Assembly: GCA_947503935.1 (NCBI GenBank)
Contig: CANNFR010000009.1
Coordinates: 187,501-251,500 of the forward strand
DNA length: 64,000 nt
Reading direction: 5' to 3'
Source of the DNA: an uncultured Paracoccaceae bacterium
Lineage (GTDB): Bacteria; Pseudomonadota; Alphaproteobacteria; Rhodobacterales; Rhodobacteraceae
Below are positions 35,260-44,816 of the stretch, piece after piece. The notes beneath the pieces are model-generated. The model made no database searches. It was not told where the DNA came from and saw nothing but the letters and a program-made list of their open reading frames with translations. Made by a program: the position numbers and the translations under genes. Numbering within the stretch: position 1 is the stretch's first letter; each line of letters begins with the position of its first letter.

Positions 35260-37937
35260 TGTCCGGTTCGACGTGGCAATCAAGTGTGGCGGCAGCGTTG
35301 GTTGTGGCTTTGGGATTTGCTCTGCCCGCATTTTCCCAGGTCACCAAGGTTGAGTCCCATGACGGATCGGTCAACATGTTGGTCGAGGTCGTGGATTTCG
35401 ATGACGAGAAGATCCGCGTGCTCAGCCCCGTCGGTGAATTCACCTTCGGTCGAGATCGGGTGACATGCACCGGCCCTGGATGCCCACCGCCTGTTCAGGC
35501 CGCGCCGGACACCAGCGTGACCCTGACCACCACCGTTGGATCAGTTGAGATTACCGGCGAGTTGCTGGACTTTACCGGCGATGAATATGTTGTGCTGACG
35601 GCCGCTGGTGAATATCGGCTGAAGTCTGACATCGTGACCTGCTCGGGTGCCGCCTGTCCGGAGGCCAGGCCAGCCGCGGCTGAACCTGCAGCAGAAGTCG
35701 CCGCACAGACGGCCCCGCAAGGCCAGAACTCTGCTCAGACCTCACTGAAATCCCACGATGGATCGGTGAATATGCTGGTCGAGGTCGTGGATTTCGATGA
35801 CGAGAAGATCCGCGTACTCAGCCCCGTTGGCGAATTCACCTTCGGTCGAGATCGGGTGACCTGCAATGGCCCCGGATGCCCGCCGCCTGTTCAGGCCGCC
35901 CAGAACAGTGCTGTGACACTGACCACCACCGTCGGATCGGTTGAGATCACGGGCGAGTTGCTCGACTTTACCGGCGATGAATATGTCGTGCTGACGGCCA
36001 CCGGTGAATATCGCCTCAAGTCCAACATCGTGACCTGCGCTGGTGTTGCCTGCCCCGACACGGAACAGACAACCGCCCAGCCCGCAGCCGAAGTGGCCGC
36101 CGTAGCGGAAGTAGACGAGCAGGCACCTTTGCAGCGCCAGGACCCCGACAAGGCTCCGACAGTGTCACTGACAACCAAAGTCGGCGCATATGAAGTGACG
36201 GGTAAATTGGTTGAGTTCACAGGCACGGAATATGTCCTGCTGACGCCAACGGGCGAATACCGATTGAAAACCCACAGGGTGAATTGCGCGGGCGACGGAT
36301 GCCCCGACTTGACGGCGGCGGTGGCAAGTCCCGCCACGGAGGCCGCCGCCCCAGCCGTTGAAAGCCGCCCGCAGCCAAGCCCGGACACTCCTGTCACGCT
36401 GACAACCAAAGTCGGTGCGATTGAGATCACGGGTGAGCTGTTGGACTTTACAGGCGCGGAATATGTTCTGCTGACGCCAACAGGCGAATATCGACTGCTG
36501 GCTGGAACGGTGACATGCGCGGGCGCGGCCTGCCCGCAGGATGGAACGCCGGGGGTTTCAGTGGCGGCTGCATCCCAAGACCCCGCGCCGGGCCTACCGG
36601 ATTTTGATCCGGCAACCGCCCAGGTGCGGCTTGCAGGCTCGGACACCGTCGGTCTGGGTCTGCTGCCGTCTTTGTGGAAGGGCTATGCCGATTGGCGGGG
36701 TCTGCGCCATGAGCTGGTCCAGCTGTCAGACACCGAGACGGTGAGCCGTTACATTGATGGCACCGGCAGGGTTCGCGAGACACATTATGCCGAAGCCACC
36801 GATCCGAACCGCCCGTTTGCGGCGCTGATCGACAGGTCGGCAGAGTTCGGGATGGCGGCACGTGCGCCCACATCAGCAGAGGCCAGAGCCCTTCAGTCTG
36901 CCGGTGCGGATGACCCGATGAACCCCGAAAACAACACGGTCATCGCGATCGAGAGCATTGCGATGATCGTCCACCCCGACAATCCGGTCAATGCGCTTAC
37001 ACTTGACCAGATCGCGGGCATCTATCGCGGTGACGTCACCAATTGGGCGCAGGTCGGCGGCCTGAATGCGCCGATCACGCCCCTGTCCCGCAATGATGCG
37101 TCCGGCACACGAGAGGTCTTTCAGACGGCGGTCTCGGGTGGCGCGCGTTTTGTGGAAGGCAGGGGCACGCGGTATCCCGAGGGCGGAAATAACGGCATGC
37201 GGCAAGCGGTTCTCGAAACGCCGGGCGCAATCGGCTACGTGTCGTTTGACGCGGCTGCGGGCGCGAAGCGTCTGAACCTGTCCAGCACTTGCGGCCTGAC
37301 CTCGGTGGCCAGCTCATTCTCGGTCAAGACCGAGGAATACCCCCTGGTCCGGCGGCATTATCTGTTCTCCCGCCCGGACAATCTGACCCGCGAGGCGCAA
37401 TCATTCATCGATTATGTGCGCTCACCCCAGGCTGAAGCCGCGATCGCCGCATCTGATCTTGTGAACTTCAGTGTCGAAGTTCAGCCGGCAAGCGTGGCGC
37501 AGGACAGATACGAGGCCGTCCGGCGGGGCCGCTACAGCGAAGCCGAGCGCCGGGTGGCGCGCGCTTTGGTGGGAGACCTCCGCTCGTGGCAGCGGCTGTC
37601 AACAACCCTGCGTTTTGCCACGGGCTCAAGCCGGTTGGGCACCAAGGAGATCGCCGACGTCAAGCGGCTGATCGCCTATCTCGGCGAGCAGCCCGCTGGA
37701 ACCCAGGTAGCGATTGTCGGCTTTGCCGATAGCGTGGGAGACTTTCAGGCAAATCTCCGGCTTTCCAGCGCCCGCGCGGCGCTTGTCGCCCGCACACTCG
37801 AGGCGGAGGGGGCCAGGGCGTTGACCGGTATAGAGTTCACGACAAAGGCCTTCGGTGAGCTTGCACCTGCGGCCTGTAATACCAGCGCCAACGGCCGCCG
37901 CATCAACCGACGCGTTGAAGTCTGGATCCGCCGCTGA
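35259..37937 (+). CDS. periplasmic repeat-PstS-like-OmpA fusion protein
   Basis: 892 residues with a signal peptide ('AAALVVALGFALPAFS'). About 25-430: tandem repeats of two kinds, 'SHDGSVNMLVEVVDFDDEKI' (two copies) and 'VEITGELLDFTGDEYVVLTA' (four copies), each ending in a CxxxxCP pair that may form disulfides. About 450-715: a periplasmic substrate-binding domain of PstS type ('RLAGSDTVGLGLLPSLW', 'NDASGTREVF'). About 780-892: an OmpA-like peptidoglycan-binding domain ('GFADSVGDFQANLRLSSARA', 'NRRVEVWIR'). This could anchor a ligand sensor to the cell wall. It is probably read with the cytochrome genes. Confidence 0.85.
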   Translation: MSGSTWQSSVAAALVVALGFALPAFSQVTKVESHDGSVNMLVEVVDFDDEKIRVLSPVGEFTFGRDRVTCTGPGCPPPVQAAPDTSVTLTTTVGSVEITGELLDFTGDEYVVLTAAGEYRLKSDIVTCSGAACPEARPAAAEPAAEVAAQTAPQGQNSAQTSLKSHDGSVNMLVEVVDFDDEKIRVLSPVGEFTFGRDRVTCNGPGCPPPVQAAQNSAVTLTTTVGSVEITGELLDFTGDEYVVLTATGEYRLKSNIVTCAGVACPDTEQTTAQPAAEVAAVAEVDEQAPLQRQDPDKAPTVSLTTKVGAYEVTGKLVEFTGTEYVLLTPTGEYRLKTHRVNCAGDGCPDLTAAVASPATEAAAPAVESRPQPSPDTPVTLTTKVGAIEITGELLDFTGAEYVLLTPTGEYRLLAGTVTCAGAACPQDGTPGVSVAAASQDPAPGLPDFDPATAQVRLAGSDTVGLGLLPSLWKGYADWRGLRHELVQLSDTETVSRYIDGTGRVRETHYAEATDPNRPFAALIDRSAEFGMAARAPTSAEARALQSAGADDPMNPENNTVIAIESIAMIVHPDNPVNALTLDQIAGIYRGDVTNWAQVGGLNAPITPLSRNDASGTREVFQTAVSGGARFVEGRGTRYPEGGNNGMRQAVLETPGAIGYVSFDAAAGAKRLNLSSTCGLTSVASSFSVKTEEYPLVRRHYLFSRPDNLTREAQSFIDYVRSPQAEAAIAASDLVNFSVEVQPASVAQDRYEAVRRGRYSEAERRVARALVGDLRSWQRLSTTLRFATGSSRLGTKEIADVKRLIAYLGEQPAGTQVAIVGFADSVGDFQANLRLSSARAALVARTLEAEGARALTGIEFTTKAFGELAPAACNTSANGRRINRRVEVWIRR
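35355..36540 (+). repeat. intragenic tandem repeats in the fusion gene
   Basis: Two near-identical units of about 150 bases begin at 35355 and 35751, sharing long identical stretches such as 'ttcgatgacgagaagatccg'. Four units of about 105 bases begin near 35517, 35922, 36172 and 36392. Similarity of the first two pairs at base level indicates recent duplication and possible copy-number change by recombination. Confidence 0.8.
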
Positions 37938-38022
37938 CGGTGATGTCGCCGAACCCGATTAGAGCGGCGTCCGGCATTCGTCGGCCGCGCGAATTCGACC
38001 CCGGTTTGCAGACCGACGACGT

Positions 38023-38706
38023 CTATTCCTCAAGTTCGCTCAGCCTGCGAAGCGCCAGGGGGTCGAACACCGTGATATCCTGCGCCGTCGTCAGGCCGAG
38101 GATCCCGTCTGCGCGAAATTGCGAGATGGTGCGGCTGACCGTTTCGGTGGTCAGGCCCAGGAAATCCGCGATATCGCCCCGGCACATGGGAAGATGCACA
38201 TGCCCGACACCGTTTGAGATCGTCCCGATCCGCATCAGAAGGACGCTGAGGAATGACGCCGTCTTTTCGCTGGCGGATTTGCGCCCCAGCATCAGGAAAT
38301 GGTCCTGCATGCCGCTGATTTCGGCCATTGCGGCATTCACCAGATAGCGGTGAAGGATGGGATTGTCGGCAGGAGTGTCGAGAATGCTCCGAGGATGGGC
38401 GCGCAATTCAGCCGCCTGGATGACATCGCAATCGGTATGATAGCGCCGGTTATGGGGAAACCCCACGACATCGCCGGGAAACCCGAAGGCAATCACCTGC
38501 CGGCGTCCTGTGATCGTGACACGCGCCAGCCGGACGGCGCCGGTGACCACCTCGTAAAGATGATTTGCCGCGTCACCTTCCGCGAAAAGGGTCTCTCCGG
38601 CCCGGGTGGCCCGCGTCAGGTGCCTGTCGTTGGCAGGCTGGCGCGGCACCTCCCTTGTGCTGGGACATTGATCGGTCGCGAATGTCTCGGACAGCGTGAC
38701 ATACAT
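38023..38706 (-). CDS. Crp/Fnr-family transcriptional regulator
   Basis: 227 residues. Cyclic-nucleotide-type beta-roll at about 30-120, a dimer helix ('FLMLGRKSASEKTASFLSVLLMRIG'), then the HTH with 'DIADFLGLTTETVSRTISQFRADG', which has the E-xx-SR contact residues of Fnr/FixK proteins that read TTGAT-N4-ATCAA. The N-terminus has only one cysteine, so the [4Fe-4S] oxygen-sensing cluster of true Fnr is absent and it resembles FixK/DnrD-like proteins. The window contains Fnr-type boxes at 31115 and 44743. Confidence 0.92.
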   Translation of the reverse strand: MYVTLSETFATDQCPSTREVPRQPANDRHLTRATRAGETLFAEGDAANHLYEVVTGAVRLARVTITGRRQVIAFGFPGDVVGFPHNRRYHTDCDVIQAAELRAHPRSILDTPADNPILHRYLVNAAMAEISGMQDHFLMLGRKSASEKTASFLSVLLMRIGTISNGVGHVHLPMCRGDIADFLGLTTETVSRTISQFRADGILGLTTAQDITVFDPLALRRLSELEE

Positions 38707-38871
38707 CTGGAACTCCCCCCCATGATCGGCTGGGTCGTCTTGACAGTTGCATGTCGCATTCGTTTCCGATGATGTGTATCATAATGTAACAAATAGTAAC
38801 GGGTGGCCTCGGGGGCGGGCAGCCCGCGATGTTTTTCCCTATGTTCCAATCTGCATAAGCTGGAGCTGCTG

Positions 38872-39609
38872 GTGAAATCGAGGTCTATTCTTGTCGTCGA
38901 TGACGACCCCAGAATGCGCCGTCTGCTAAGACGGTGTTTCGAGGGCGATGGATTTCTGGTTTTCGAAGCGGAACGGAAGGCGGATGTCTTGCGGTTTCTG
39001 GCGGAAGAGGCGATCGATCTGATCACGCTTGATATCGGGCTGGGCCATGAAAGCGGGCTGACCATCGCGCAGGATATCCGCAAGGTTTCGGATGTGCCGA
39101 TCATAATCGTCACGGCCAAGGACGACGTGATCGACCGGGTTGTCGGTCTGGAGATTGGCGCTGACGATTACATCTGCAAACCCTTCCATGTGCGCGAGCT
39201 GATTGCGCGCGTCCACGCGCTGTTGCGCCGCGCAGAGCATCATCCAACCCTTGCCGAGCGACCTTCCGATACCGCCGACGCCGAGGCCGTCTATCGGTTC
39301 GGCGATCTCACCTTCGATCCCGGCACGCTGGAGCTGCGCGGTAAGGGCGGAGATCTGACCGACATGACGACCGCCGACATCAAGCTGCTGACGGTCTTTC
39401 TACAACGTCCGAAACGCGCCCTGTCACGCGATCAGATCATGACGTTGATGAACGGCCAGTCATGGTCGCCGCTGGATCGCACGATCGACAATCAGATCGC
39501 TCGTCTGCGCAAGAAGCTTGAGAGGGACCCATCGCATCCCGACCTCATCAAGACCATTCGCGGCGTTGGCTACATGCTGGCCACCGATGTGCGTAAAGAG
39601 CCCGCATGA
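38872..39609 (+). CDS. OmpR-family response regulator
   Basis: 245 residues from GTG 38872 (GGAG six bases upstream); the in-frame GTG at 38803 is less likely. Receiver domain with acidic pocket DDD (about 10-12), phospho-acceptor in 'LITLDIGLG' (about D53) and 'DDYICKPF' Lys; winged-helix effector at about 140-240 ('RTIDNQIARLRKKLERDP', 'IKTIRGVGYML'). It is divergent from the Crp/Fnr gene and convergent with the hybrid kinase, which may be its partner. Confidence 0.93.
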   Translation: MKSRSILVVDDDPRMRRLLRRCFEGDGFLVFEAERKADVLRFLAEEAIDLITLDIGLGHESGLTIAQDIRKVSDVPIIIVTAKDDVIDRVVGLEIGADDYICKPFHVRELIARVHALLRRAEHHPTLAERPSDTADAEAVYRFGDLTFDPGTLELRGKGGDLTDMTTADIKLLTVFLQRPKRALSRDQIMTLMNGQSWSPLDRTIDNQIARLRKKLERDPSHPDLIKTIRGVGYMLATDVRKEPA

Positions 39610-39636
39610 GGCGGTCTTGCCGATAATCGAACCGGC

Positions 39637-41172
39637 TCAGAGCGCAAGAAGGGCCTTGAGTTTCGCCGCCAGCTCCTCCTGCCGATAAGGTTTGCGCAGA
39701 AGCTGAAAGCCCTCCTGCAATTCGCCATTCGTGTCCAGAAGGCGCCCGGCATAGGCGGTGGTCAGCAGCGTCTTGACGTGCGGGCAAAGCCTTCGTGTCT
39801 TCTGGGCCAGCTCGTACCCTGTCATCGAGCCGGGCATCACGATATCGGTGAAGAGAATCTCCACATCCGGCGTGGTCCTGAGGATTTTCAGCGCCTCGTC
39901 GGCATTCTTGGCTTCCAGGGTTCTGTATCCAAGCGCTTCGATCCGCGTGACCGACAGCCGTCTGACCGACGCATTATCCTCAGCCACAAGCACAAGCTGC
40001 CCGTTGCCGCGCACGGGAGGGTCACTGACGGCCTCATCGGCATCCGCCCGTCCGGGCCCGTCGGCGATCTTGCGCGGGAGGTAGATGCTGATGGTCGTGC
40101 CTTGCCCTTCTTCGCTGTAGATGGTCGCGTGCCCGCCTGATTGCCGGGCGAAGCCATAGAGCATCGAGAGCCCCAGGCCCGTCCCTTGCCCCTGCGGTTT
40201 TGTCGTGAAAAACGGCTCGAACGCGCGGTTCTTGATCGCCTCGGGCATGCCGGTGCCCGTATCCGACACCGAGATGCGCATGTATTCACCGGGCACGACG
40301 CCGACCTCCTGGGCGACATAGCTGTCGTCAATCGTCGCCTTCGCGGTCTCAACCATCATGGCCCCGCCGTCGGGCATGGCCGCCTTGGCGTTGACGGCAA
40401 GGTTCAAAAGCGCGGTCTGAAGCTGGGCGGGATCGGCCTGAACGATCCAGGGATCGTCGGCCAGCCGCGTGGTCAGTACGATCCGCGCGCCCAATGTCCG
40501 CCGCAGAAGGGCGGCCATATCCTCGGCGATCTCGTTGACATCTATGTCCTGCGGGATCAGCACACCCCGGCGCGCAAAGACAAGAAGCTGGGCGGTCAGC
40601 GAGGTGCCAAGCTCGGCCGCTTCCAGGGCATCGGCCAGCATGCCGCCGTCATGCCCGGTCGCGTTGTCCATGGCGAGCAGCTCAATATTGCCCGTTATGA
40701 TCGTCAGCAAGTTGTTGAAATCATGTGCCACGCCCCCGGTCAGTTCGCCGAGCGCCTCCATCCGCTGCGAGCGTTCCAGCGCAGACTCGACCTGGCGGCG
40801 GCCTGTCAGGTCGTGCATGATCCCGACGAAGTAATCCTGGCCCTCGGCCTGCGCATGGCCAACCGACAGGTGGAGCGGAAATTGGCTGCCGTTCTTGCGC
40901 GCCCCGATCAGATCGCGCCCCCGCCCGATGATCCGTGCCGTCCCCTCATTCAGATATCGCGACACGAAACCGCCATGCCGATCGGCAACTGCGGAGGGCA
41001 TCAGGGTATCTATGCTCAGCCCAACAAGCGCGCCGTTCTTGTAGCCGAACATCCGATGCGCGGCCATGTTCGCTTCCAGAATGATGCCCGTGCTGTCGGC
41101 AAAGACAATCGCATCCGGGGCAGCTTCCAGGAGGACCGCAAGAAAGGTTTCTTTTTTCGTGTCTACGGTCAC
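39637..41172 (-). CDS. PAS hybrid sensor histidine kinase
   Basis: 511 residues, soluble (no membrane span). One PAS domain at about 12-130, HisKA with H150 ('GGVAHDFNNLL'), HATPase with 'NLAVNAKAAMPDGG' and 'GTGLGLSMLYGFA', and a C-terminal receiver (about 390-511, 'LVLVAEDNASVRRLS', 'ILFTDIVMPG'). It belongs to the FixL/ blue-light-like soluble HK group. No haem-ligand His or flavin Cys motif is obvious in the PAS. Convergent with the response regulator gene, which suggests a common circuit. Confidence 0.93.
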   Translation of the reverse strand: MTVDTKKETFLAVLLEAAPDAIVFADSTGIILEANMAAHRMFGYKNGALVGLSIDTLMPSAVADRHGGFVSRYLNEGTARIIGRGRDLIGARKNGSQFPLHLSVGHAQAEGQDYFVGIMHDLTGRRQVESALERSQRMEALGELTGGVAHDFNNLLTIITGNIELLAMDNATGHDGGMLADALEAAELGTSLTAQLLVFARRGVLIPQDIDVNEIAEDMAALLRRTLGARIVLTTRLADDPWIVQADPAQLQTALLNLAVNAKAAMPDGGAMMVETAKATIDDSYVAQEVGVVPGEYMRISVSDTGTGMPEAIKNRAFEPFFTTKPQGQGTGLGLSMLYGFARQSGGHATIYSEEGQGTTISIYLPRKIADGPGRADADEAVSDPPVRGNGQLVLVAEDNASVRRLSVTRIEALGYRTLEAKNADEALKILRTTPDVEILFTDIVMPGSMTGYELAQKTRRLCPHVKTLLTTAYAGRLLDTNGELQEGFQLLRKPYRQEELAAKLKALLAL

Positions 41173-41295
41173 GTCCTGCCCGTCCGATGATGTGGCGATC
41201 CCTCTTCGCGTTTGGGGACTGAACAGCGATTGGTCGGGTCGATCAAGGTTGCAATCGCCATTCTCCTTCGGACCATATCAGGAAATCTGCCGGCT

Positions 41296-41317
41296 CGGGT
41301 TGATCGGGCTCAACCCG
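41296..41317. promoter_or_regulatory. inverted repeat with weak Fnr-like core
   Basis: cgggttga (41296-41303) and tcaacccg (41310-41317) form a perfect 8-bp dyad around tcgggc. It contains TTGAT-N4-CTCAA, 8 of 10 bases of an Fnr box. It lies between the end of the VIT gene and the start of the kinase on the minus strand, so it can be a terminator or an operator. Confidence 0.4.
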
Positions 41318-41333
41318 GTCGCGCCGGGTTGCC

Positions 41334-42056
41334 TCATGCCGCGACGCCCCGAAACAGGTGCCCGACGCCATAGGCGATACTTGCCGCCAAAGCGCCGATC
41401 AGCAGTGTCTCCAGCCCCGAGCGCCACCAGGGCGCAAGGGACCAGTGGCTTTTCAGCGCGCCGATGCCAAAGAAAACGGCCCCGGTCAGGCTGGCCGAAA
41501 GGGTCAGCGGGTCGCCTTGGGCAAAGACGAAGGGCAGCAAGGGGATCACCCCTGCCACCATGAACGCCAGAAACGTCGCCAGCGCCGCGCGGAGGGGGTT
41601 TGGATAGGTGGGCGAGAGGCCATATTCATCGACCACCATCATGTCGATCCAGGTGCTCTTCCGGGCCGAGATAGCAGCTGTCGCGTCCTCCAGCACCTGT
41701 CCTGTCAGACCTTTCAGCCGCAGGATCTCGCGCAACTCCTCGCGCTCGCCTTCGGGCGTGTCGCGGATATGGCTCTCTTCCACCGCGCGGATGCGGGCCA
41801 GATCGTCAAGCTCGCTCTTCGTGCCCGAATAATTGCTGGCGGCCATCGAAAACCCGTCCGCCAAGACGTTGGCAAAGCCCAGGGCCAGGATGATGCCGGA
41901 TGACAGACCGGCCCCCTGCACCCCGGCGACAATGGCGAACGTGGTGATGGCGCCATCAATGCCGCCATAGACAGTGTCGCGCAGATATCCGCGCGCATTG
42001 GGTGCTCCTATCCGGGCGCGGATGGCTTCGTGGCTATGTCCGTGTTCTGTTTTCAT
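41334..42056 (-). CDS. VIT/CCC1-family Fe/Mn transporter
   Basis: 240 residues. 'DTVYGGIDGAITTFAIVAGVQGAGL' is the first helix signature of the family; 'DGFSMAASNY' is the second. Three further C-terminal helices ('LATFLAFMVAGVIPLLPF' etc.) complete five. The charged stretch between helices 2 and 3 ('EREELREILRLKGL') is the cytosolic metal-binding linker. It moves Fe2+/Mn2+ out of the cytoplasm. Coupled to the upstream P-type ATPase, 34 bases away. Confidence 0.92.
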   Translation of the reverse strand: MKTEHGHSHEAIRARIGAPNARGYLRDTVYGGIDGAITTFAIVAGVQGAGLSSGIILALGFANVLADGFSMAASNYSGTKSELDDLARIRAVEESHIRDTPEGEREELREILRLKGLTGQVLEDATAAISARKSTWIDMMVVDEYGLSPTYPNPLRAALATFLAFMVAGVIPLLPFVFAQGDPLTLSASLTGAVFFGIGALKSHWSLAPWWRSGLETLLIGALAASIAYGVGHLFRGVAA

Positions 42057-42090
42057 GCCCTTGTCCCCCTTACATACTCAGATCATTCTA

Positions 42091-44688
42091 TCAGACGGGC
42101 TGGCCTTCGCCGGTCTGCCGGCGGCGAAGCGCCTTGAATACCTCGGGTACGATCAAAAGCGGCAGGGCGAGCAAAACGATGATACCCCAATGGCCGAAGC
42201 CAAGCGCCTGTGTGTGCAGCAAGGTCTGCAAGGGCGGCCAGTAAACGGCGGCAAGCTGTGCCGAGATTGTCGCGACCAGCGCCAGGATCAGGGCCCGGTT
42301 CGAAAACCATCCCAGCGCGGTGCATGGCAGATGCAGCGAGCGGAAGGCGAAGACGCTGATCTTCTCAAACACCACCATGGCCGTGAAGGCCGTCGTCCGC
42401 GCGATGTCCTCGCCCTGGGGCAGGAGAGTGTAGAACACCCAGAGGCTGGCAAGCCCCGTATAGAGCCCAAAGCACAGGATGGTCGCCAAACCGGCACGGC
42501 CCAGGATGGGCGCGGTCTTGGGCCGCGGTGGCCGCCGCATTTGGTCGGCCTCGGCCTTTTCAACCCCAAGCGCGATGGCGGTGACGCCATCCGTGACCAG
42601 GTTCATCCACAAGATCTGCGTGGCCAGAAACACCAGCGGGCCACCCATCAGAAGATTGATCACAATCGCAATCACCTCGCCCGCATTGGACGACAGCAAA
42701 TAGCGCACGAACTTGCGGACATTGTCGAATTGCCGGCGCCCCTCGGCAATGGCGCGGACGATCGTGGCGAAGTTGTCGTCGAGCAAAACCAGATCGGCGG
42801 CATCCTTCGCGACATCCGTTCCGCGGATCCCCATGGCAACCCCGATATCCGCCTGTTTCAGCGCGGGCGCGTCGTTGACCCCGTCGCCCGTCATGGCAAC
42901 GATCTGGTTCTGGGCCTGGAGGCAGTGGACAATGCGCATTTTGTTGGCGGGCGTCGTGCGGGCGAACAGAACCTGCTGCGCCAGCGCCGCAGACAAATCG
43001 TCATCCGACATCACCGCAACGTCTTCACCGGTCAGCGCCCGTTGGACCGGCAGGTCGAGGGCGCGTGCAATGGCCAGAGCGGTGACCGGGCTGTCACCGG
43101 TGATCATGATCACCCTGATCCCCGCCGCTTGCGCGCCGCGAATGGCATCTCGCACCTCAGGCCGCGGCGGGTCGATCAAGCCGACAAGCCCCAGGAAGGT
43201 CAGCCCTGCCTCCGCCGGCAGGGCGGTACCAGGCCCTTCAATCCGCATGGCAAGGCCGATCACACGCTGCCCGTCGCGGGCCATATCGTCATAAGCCGCC
43301 AGAATGTCTGCCGTGTCGGCGTCTTGCAGAGGCACGCTGCCACCTGCTTTCTGCACATGGTCGCAAACCTCCAGGATCTGCTCTGGCGCGCCTTTGGCAT
43401 AGGTCACGACCTGCCCGTCATCCCGCGCCAGAACATGCATCCGCTTGCGTTCGCTGCTGAACGGGATCTCGCTGATCCGCGCATTCGGGTCGGGCAGGCG
43501 TGCCCAGCCCTTATAGGCCAGCGTCACCAGCGCGCCTTCGGTGGGCGAGCCGGTCATTACCCAGTCTTCGCCGCGCCGGACCAAGCTGGCGTGGGTGCAG
43601 ACAAGGGCGGATTGCAAAAGGGCGGCCAGCGCCGGATCGTCAGCGGCCCGGACACGCTTGCCGTCGGCCTCGATATGGCCGGACGGGTCGTAGCCGGTTC
43701 CGGTGACCTCGTAGGTCGTGCCCGACATCCAGATGCGGGACGCCGTCATCTTGTTTTCGGTCAATGTGCCCGTTTTGTCGGTGCAGATGACGGAGGCCGC
43801 GCCGAGCGTTTCCACCGCCTGAAGACGCCGCGCCAGGGCTTTTTGCCGAACCATGGCCGACGCCCCGAGGGCCAGCGTGATCGTCACGACGGCGGGCAGT
43901 CCTTCGGGCACGATGGCCACGGCCAGCGACAGGCCCGTCATGAACATCTCGACCAGATCACGGCCGGTCAGCGTGCCGATTACGACGATGGCGACGGCGA
44001 TGAGGGCGGCGACAATCCCCATCTGGCGCGCCAGCGTTCCAAGGGTCCGCTGCAGCTGCGTGACCTTTTCGCCGACCGATCCGGTCAGATCGGCAATATG
44101 GCCGAACTCGGTCTGCATGCCGGTCGCCGTCACCTGGCCCTCGGCCCGACCCTCGACAACCGACGTGCCCATGAAGAGCCGCGGAGCCTCGTCAACCGAC
44201 TTCGCCACTGGCACAGATTCTCCCGTCAGCACGCTTTCGTCAGCTTGCAATTGCTGCGCGACGCTGAGCGCGATATCGGCGGGCACCCTGTCGCCTGCTT
44301 CGACGATCACCAGATCGCCCGGCACCAGATCACGGGCATCCACATTCTGCTCGCGTCCGTCGCGGATCACACGGGCGTGCACCGCCAGCATGCCGCGCAG
44401 CGCCTCGATCGCGTTCTCCGCACGCCATTCCTGAATGAAGCCAAGCACGCCGTTCAACACGACAACCAGCAAGATCGCTGCCGTGTCGACCGGTTCGCGC
44501 AGGACAAAGGCGATTGCGGCCGCAATCAGCAAGATGACCACCAGCAGGCTGGTGAACTGGCGCAAGAAAATCCCAAGCGGCGAGGTTCGCCGCACACGTC
44601 GCAGCGTGTTGGGCCCGTGCTGGGCTCGCCTTTTGGCAACCTCGGCGGACGTCAGCCCGTTTGCCACCGCGCCGGTCCCGACACTCAT
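42091..44688 (-). CDS. type II P-type cation-transporting ATPase
   Basis: 865 residues with ten predicted helices. 'TGES' (actuator), 'PEGLPAVVTITLALG' in M4, 'DKTGTLTENK' (phosphorylation site) and 'GDGVNDAPALKQADIGVAMG' (hinge) are all present. The PEGLP motif and 'NLVTDGVTAIAL' in M6 match Ca2+/Mn2+-type pumps (P2A/P2B-like). Upstream lies an Fnr-like box. With the VIT gene it forms a metal-handling operon. Ion identity is inferred from family only. Confidence 0.93.
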   Translation of the reverse strand: MSVGTGAVANGLTSAEVAKRRAQHGPNTLRRVRRTSPLGIFLRQFTSLLVVILLIAAAIAFVLREPVDTAAILLVVVLNGVLGFIQEWRAENAIEALRGMLAVHARVIRDGREQNVDARDLVPGDLVIVEAGDRVPADIALSVAQQLQADESVLTGESVPVAKSVDEAPRLFMGTSVVEGRAEGQVTATGMQTEFGHIADLTGSVGEKVTQLQRTLGTLARQMGIVAALIAVAIVVIGTLTGRDLVEMFMTGLSLAVAIVPEGLPAVVTITLALGASAMVRQKALARRLQAVETLGAASVICTDKTGTLTENKMTASRIWMSGTTYEVTGTGYDPSGHIEADGKRVRAADDPALAALLQSALVCTHASLVRRGEDWVMTGSPTEGALVTLAYKGWARLPDPNARISEIPFSSERKRMHVLARDDGQVVTYAKGAPEQILEVCDHVQKAGGSVPLQDADTADILAAYDDMARDGQRVIGLAMRIEGPGTALPAEAGLTFLGLVGLIDPPRPEVRDAIRGAQAAGIRVIMITGDSPVTALAIARALDLPVQRALTGEDVAVMSDDDLSAALAQQVLFARTTPANKMRIVHCLQAQNQIVAMTGDGVNDAPALKQADIGVAMGIRGTDVAKDAADLVLLDDNFATIVRAIAEGRRQFDNVRKFVRYLLSSNAGEVIAIVINLLMGGPLVFLATQILWMNLVTDGVTAIALGVEKAEADQMRRPPRPKTAPILGRAGLATILCFGLYTGLASLWVFYTLLPQGEDIARTTAFTAMVVFEKISVFAFRSLHLPCTALGWFSNRALILALVATISAQLAAVYWPPLQTLLHTQALGFGHWGIIVLLALPLLIVPEVFKALRRRQTGEGQPV

Positions 44689-44742
44689 CCACGCTCTCCG
44701 CCTTGTTTAACAATGCAGATAGCGGCATCGCCGAATGAGGCT

Positions 44743-44756
44743 TTGATTGATGTCAA
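44743..44756. promoter_or_regulatory. Fnr/FixK-type box between phasin and ATPase genes
   Basis: TTGAT-tgat-GTCAA matches the Fnr consensus in 9 of 10 positions and lies 55 bases before the ATPase start (44688) and 61 bases before the phasin-like start (44817). One site could control both directions. Confidence 0.65.
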
Positions 44757-44816
44757 AGTGCAGATTGAGGGATGTGGTATTCTCTCCGTCGAAGCTGCCG
44801 CGAAGGAGAACGTGAA

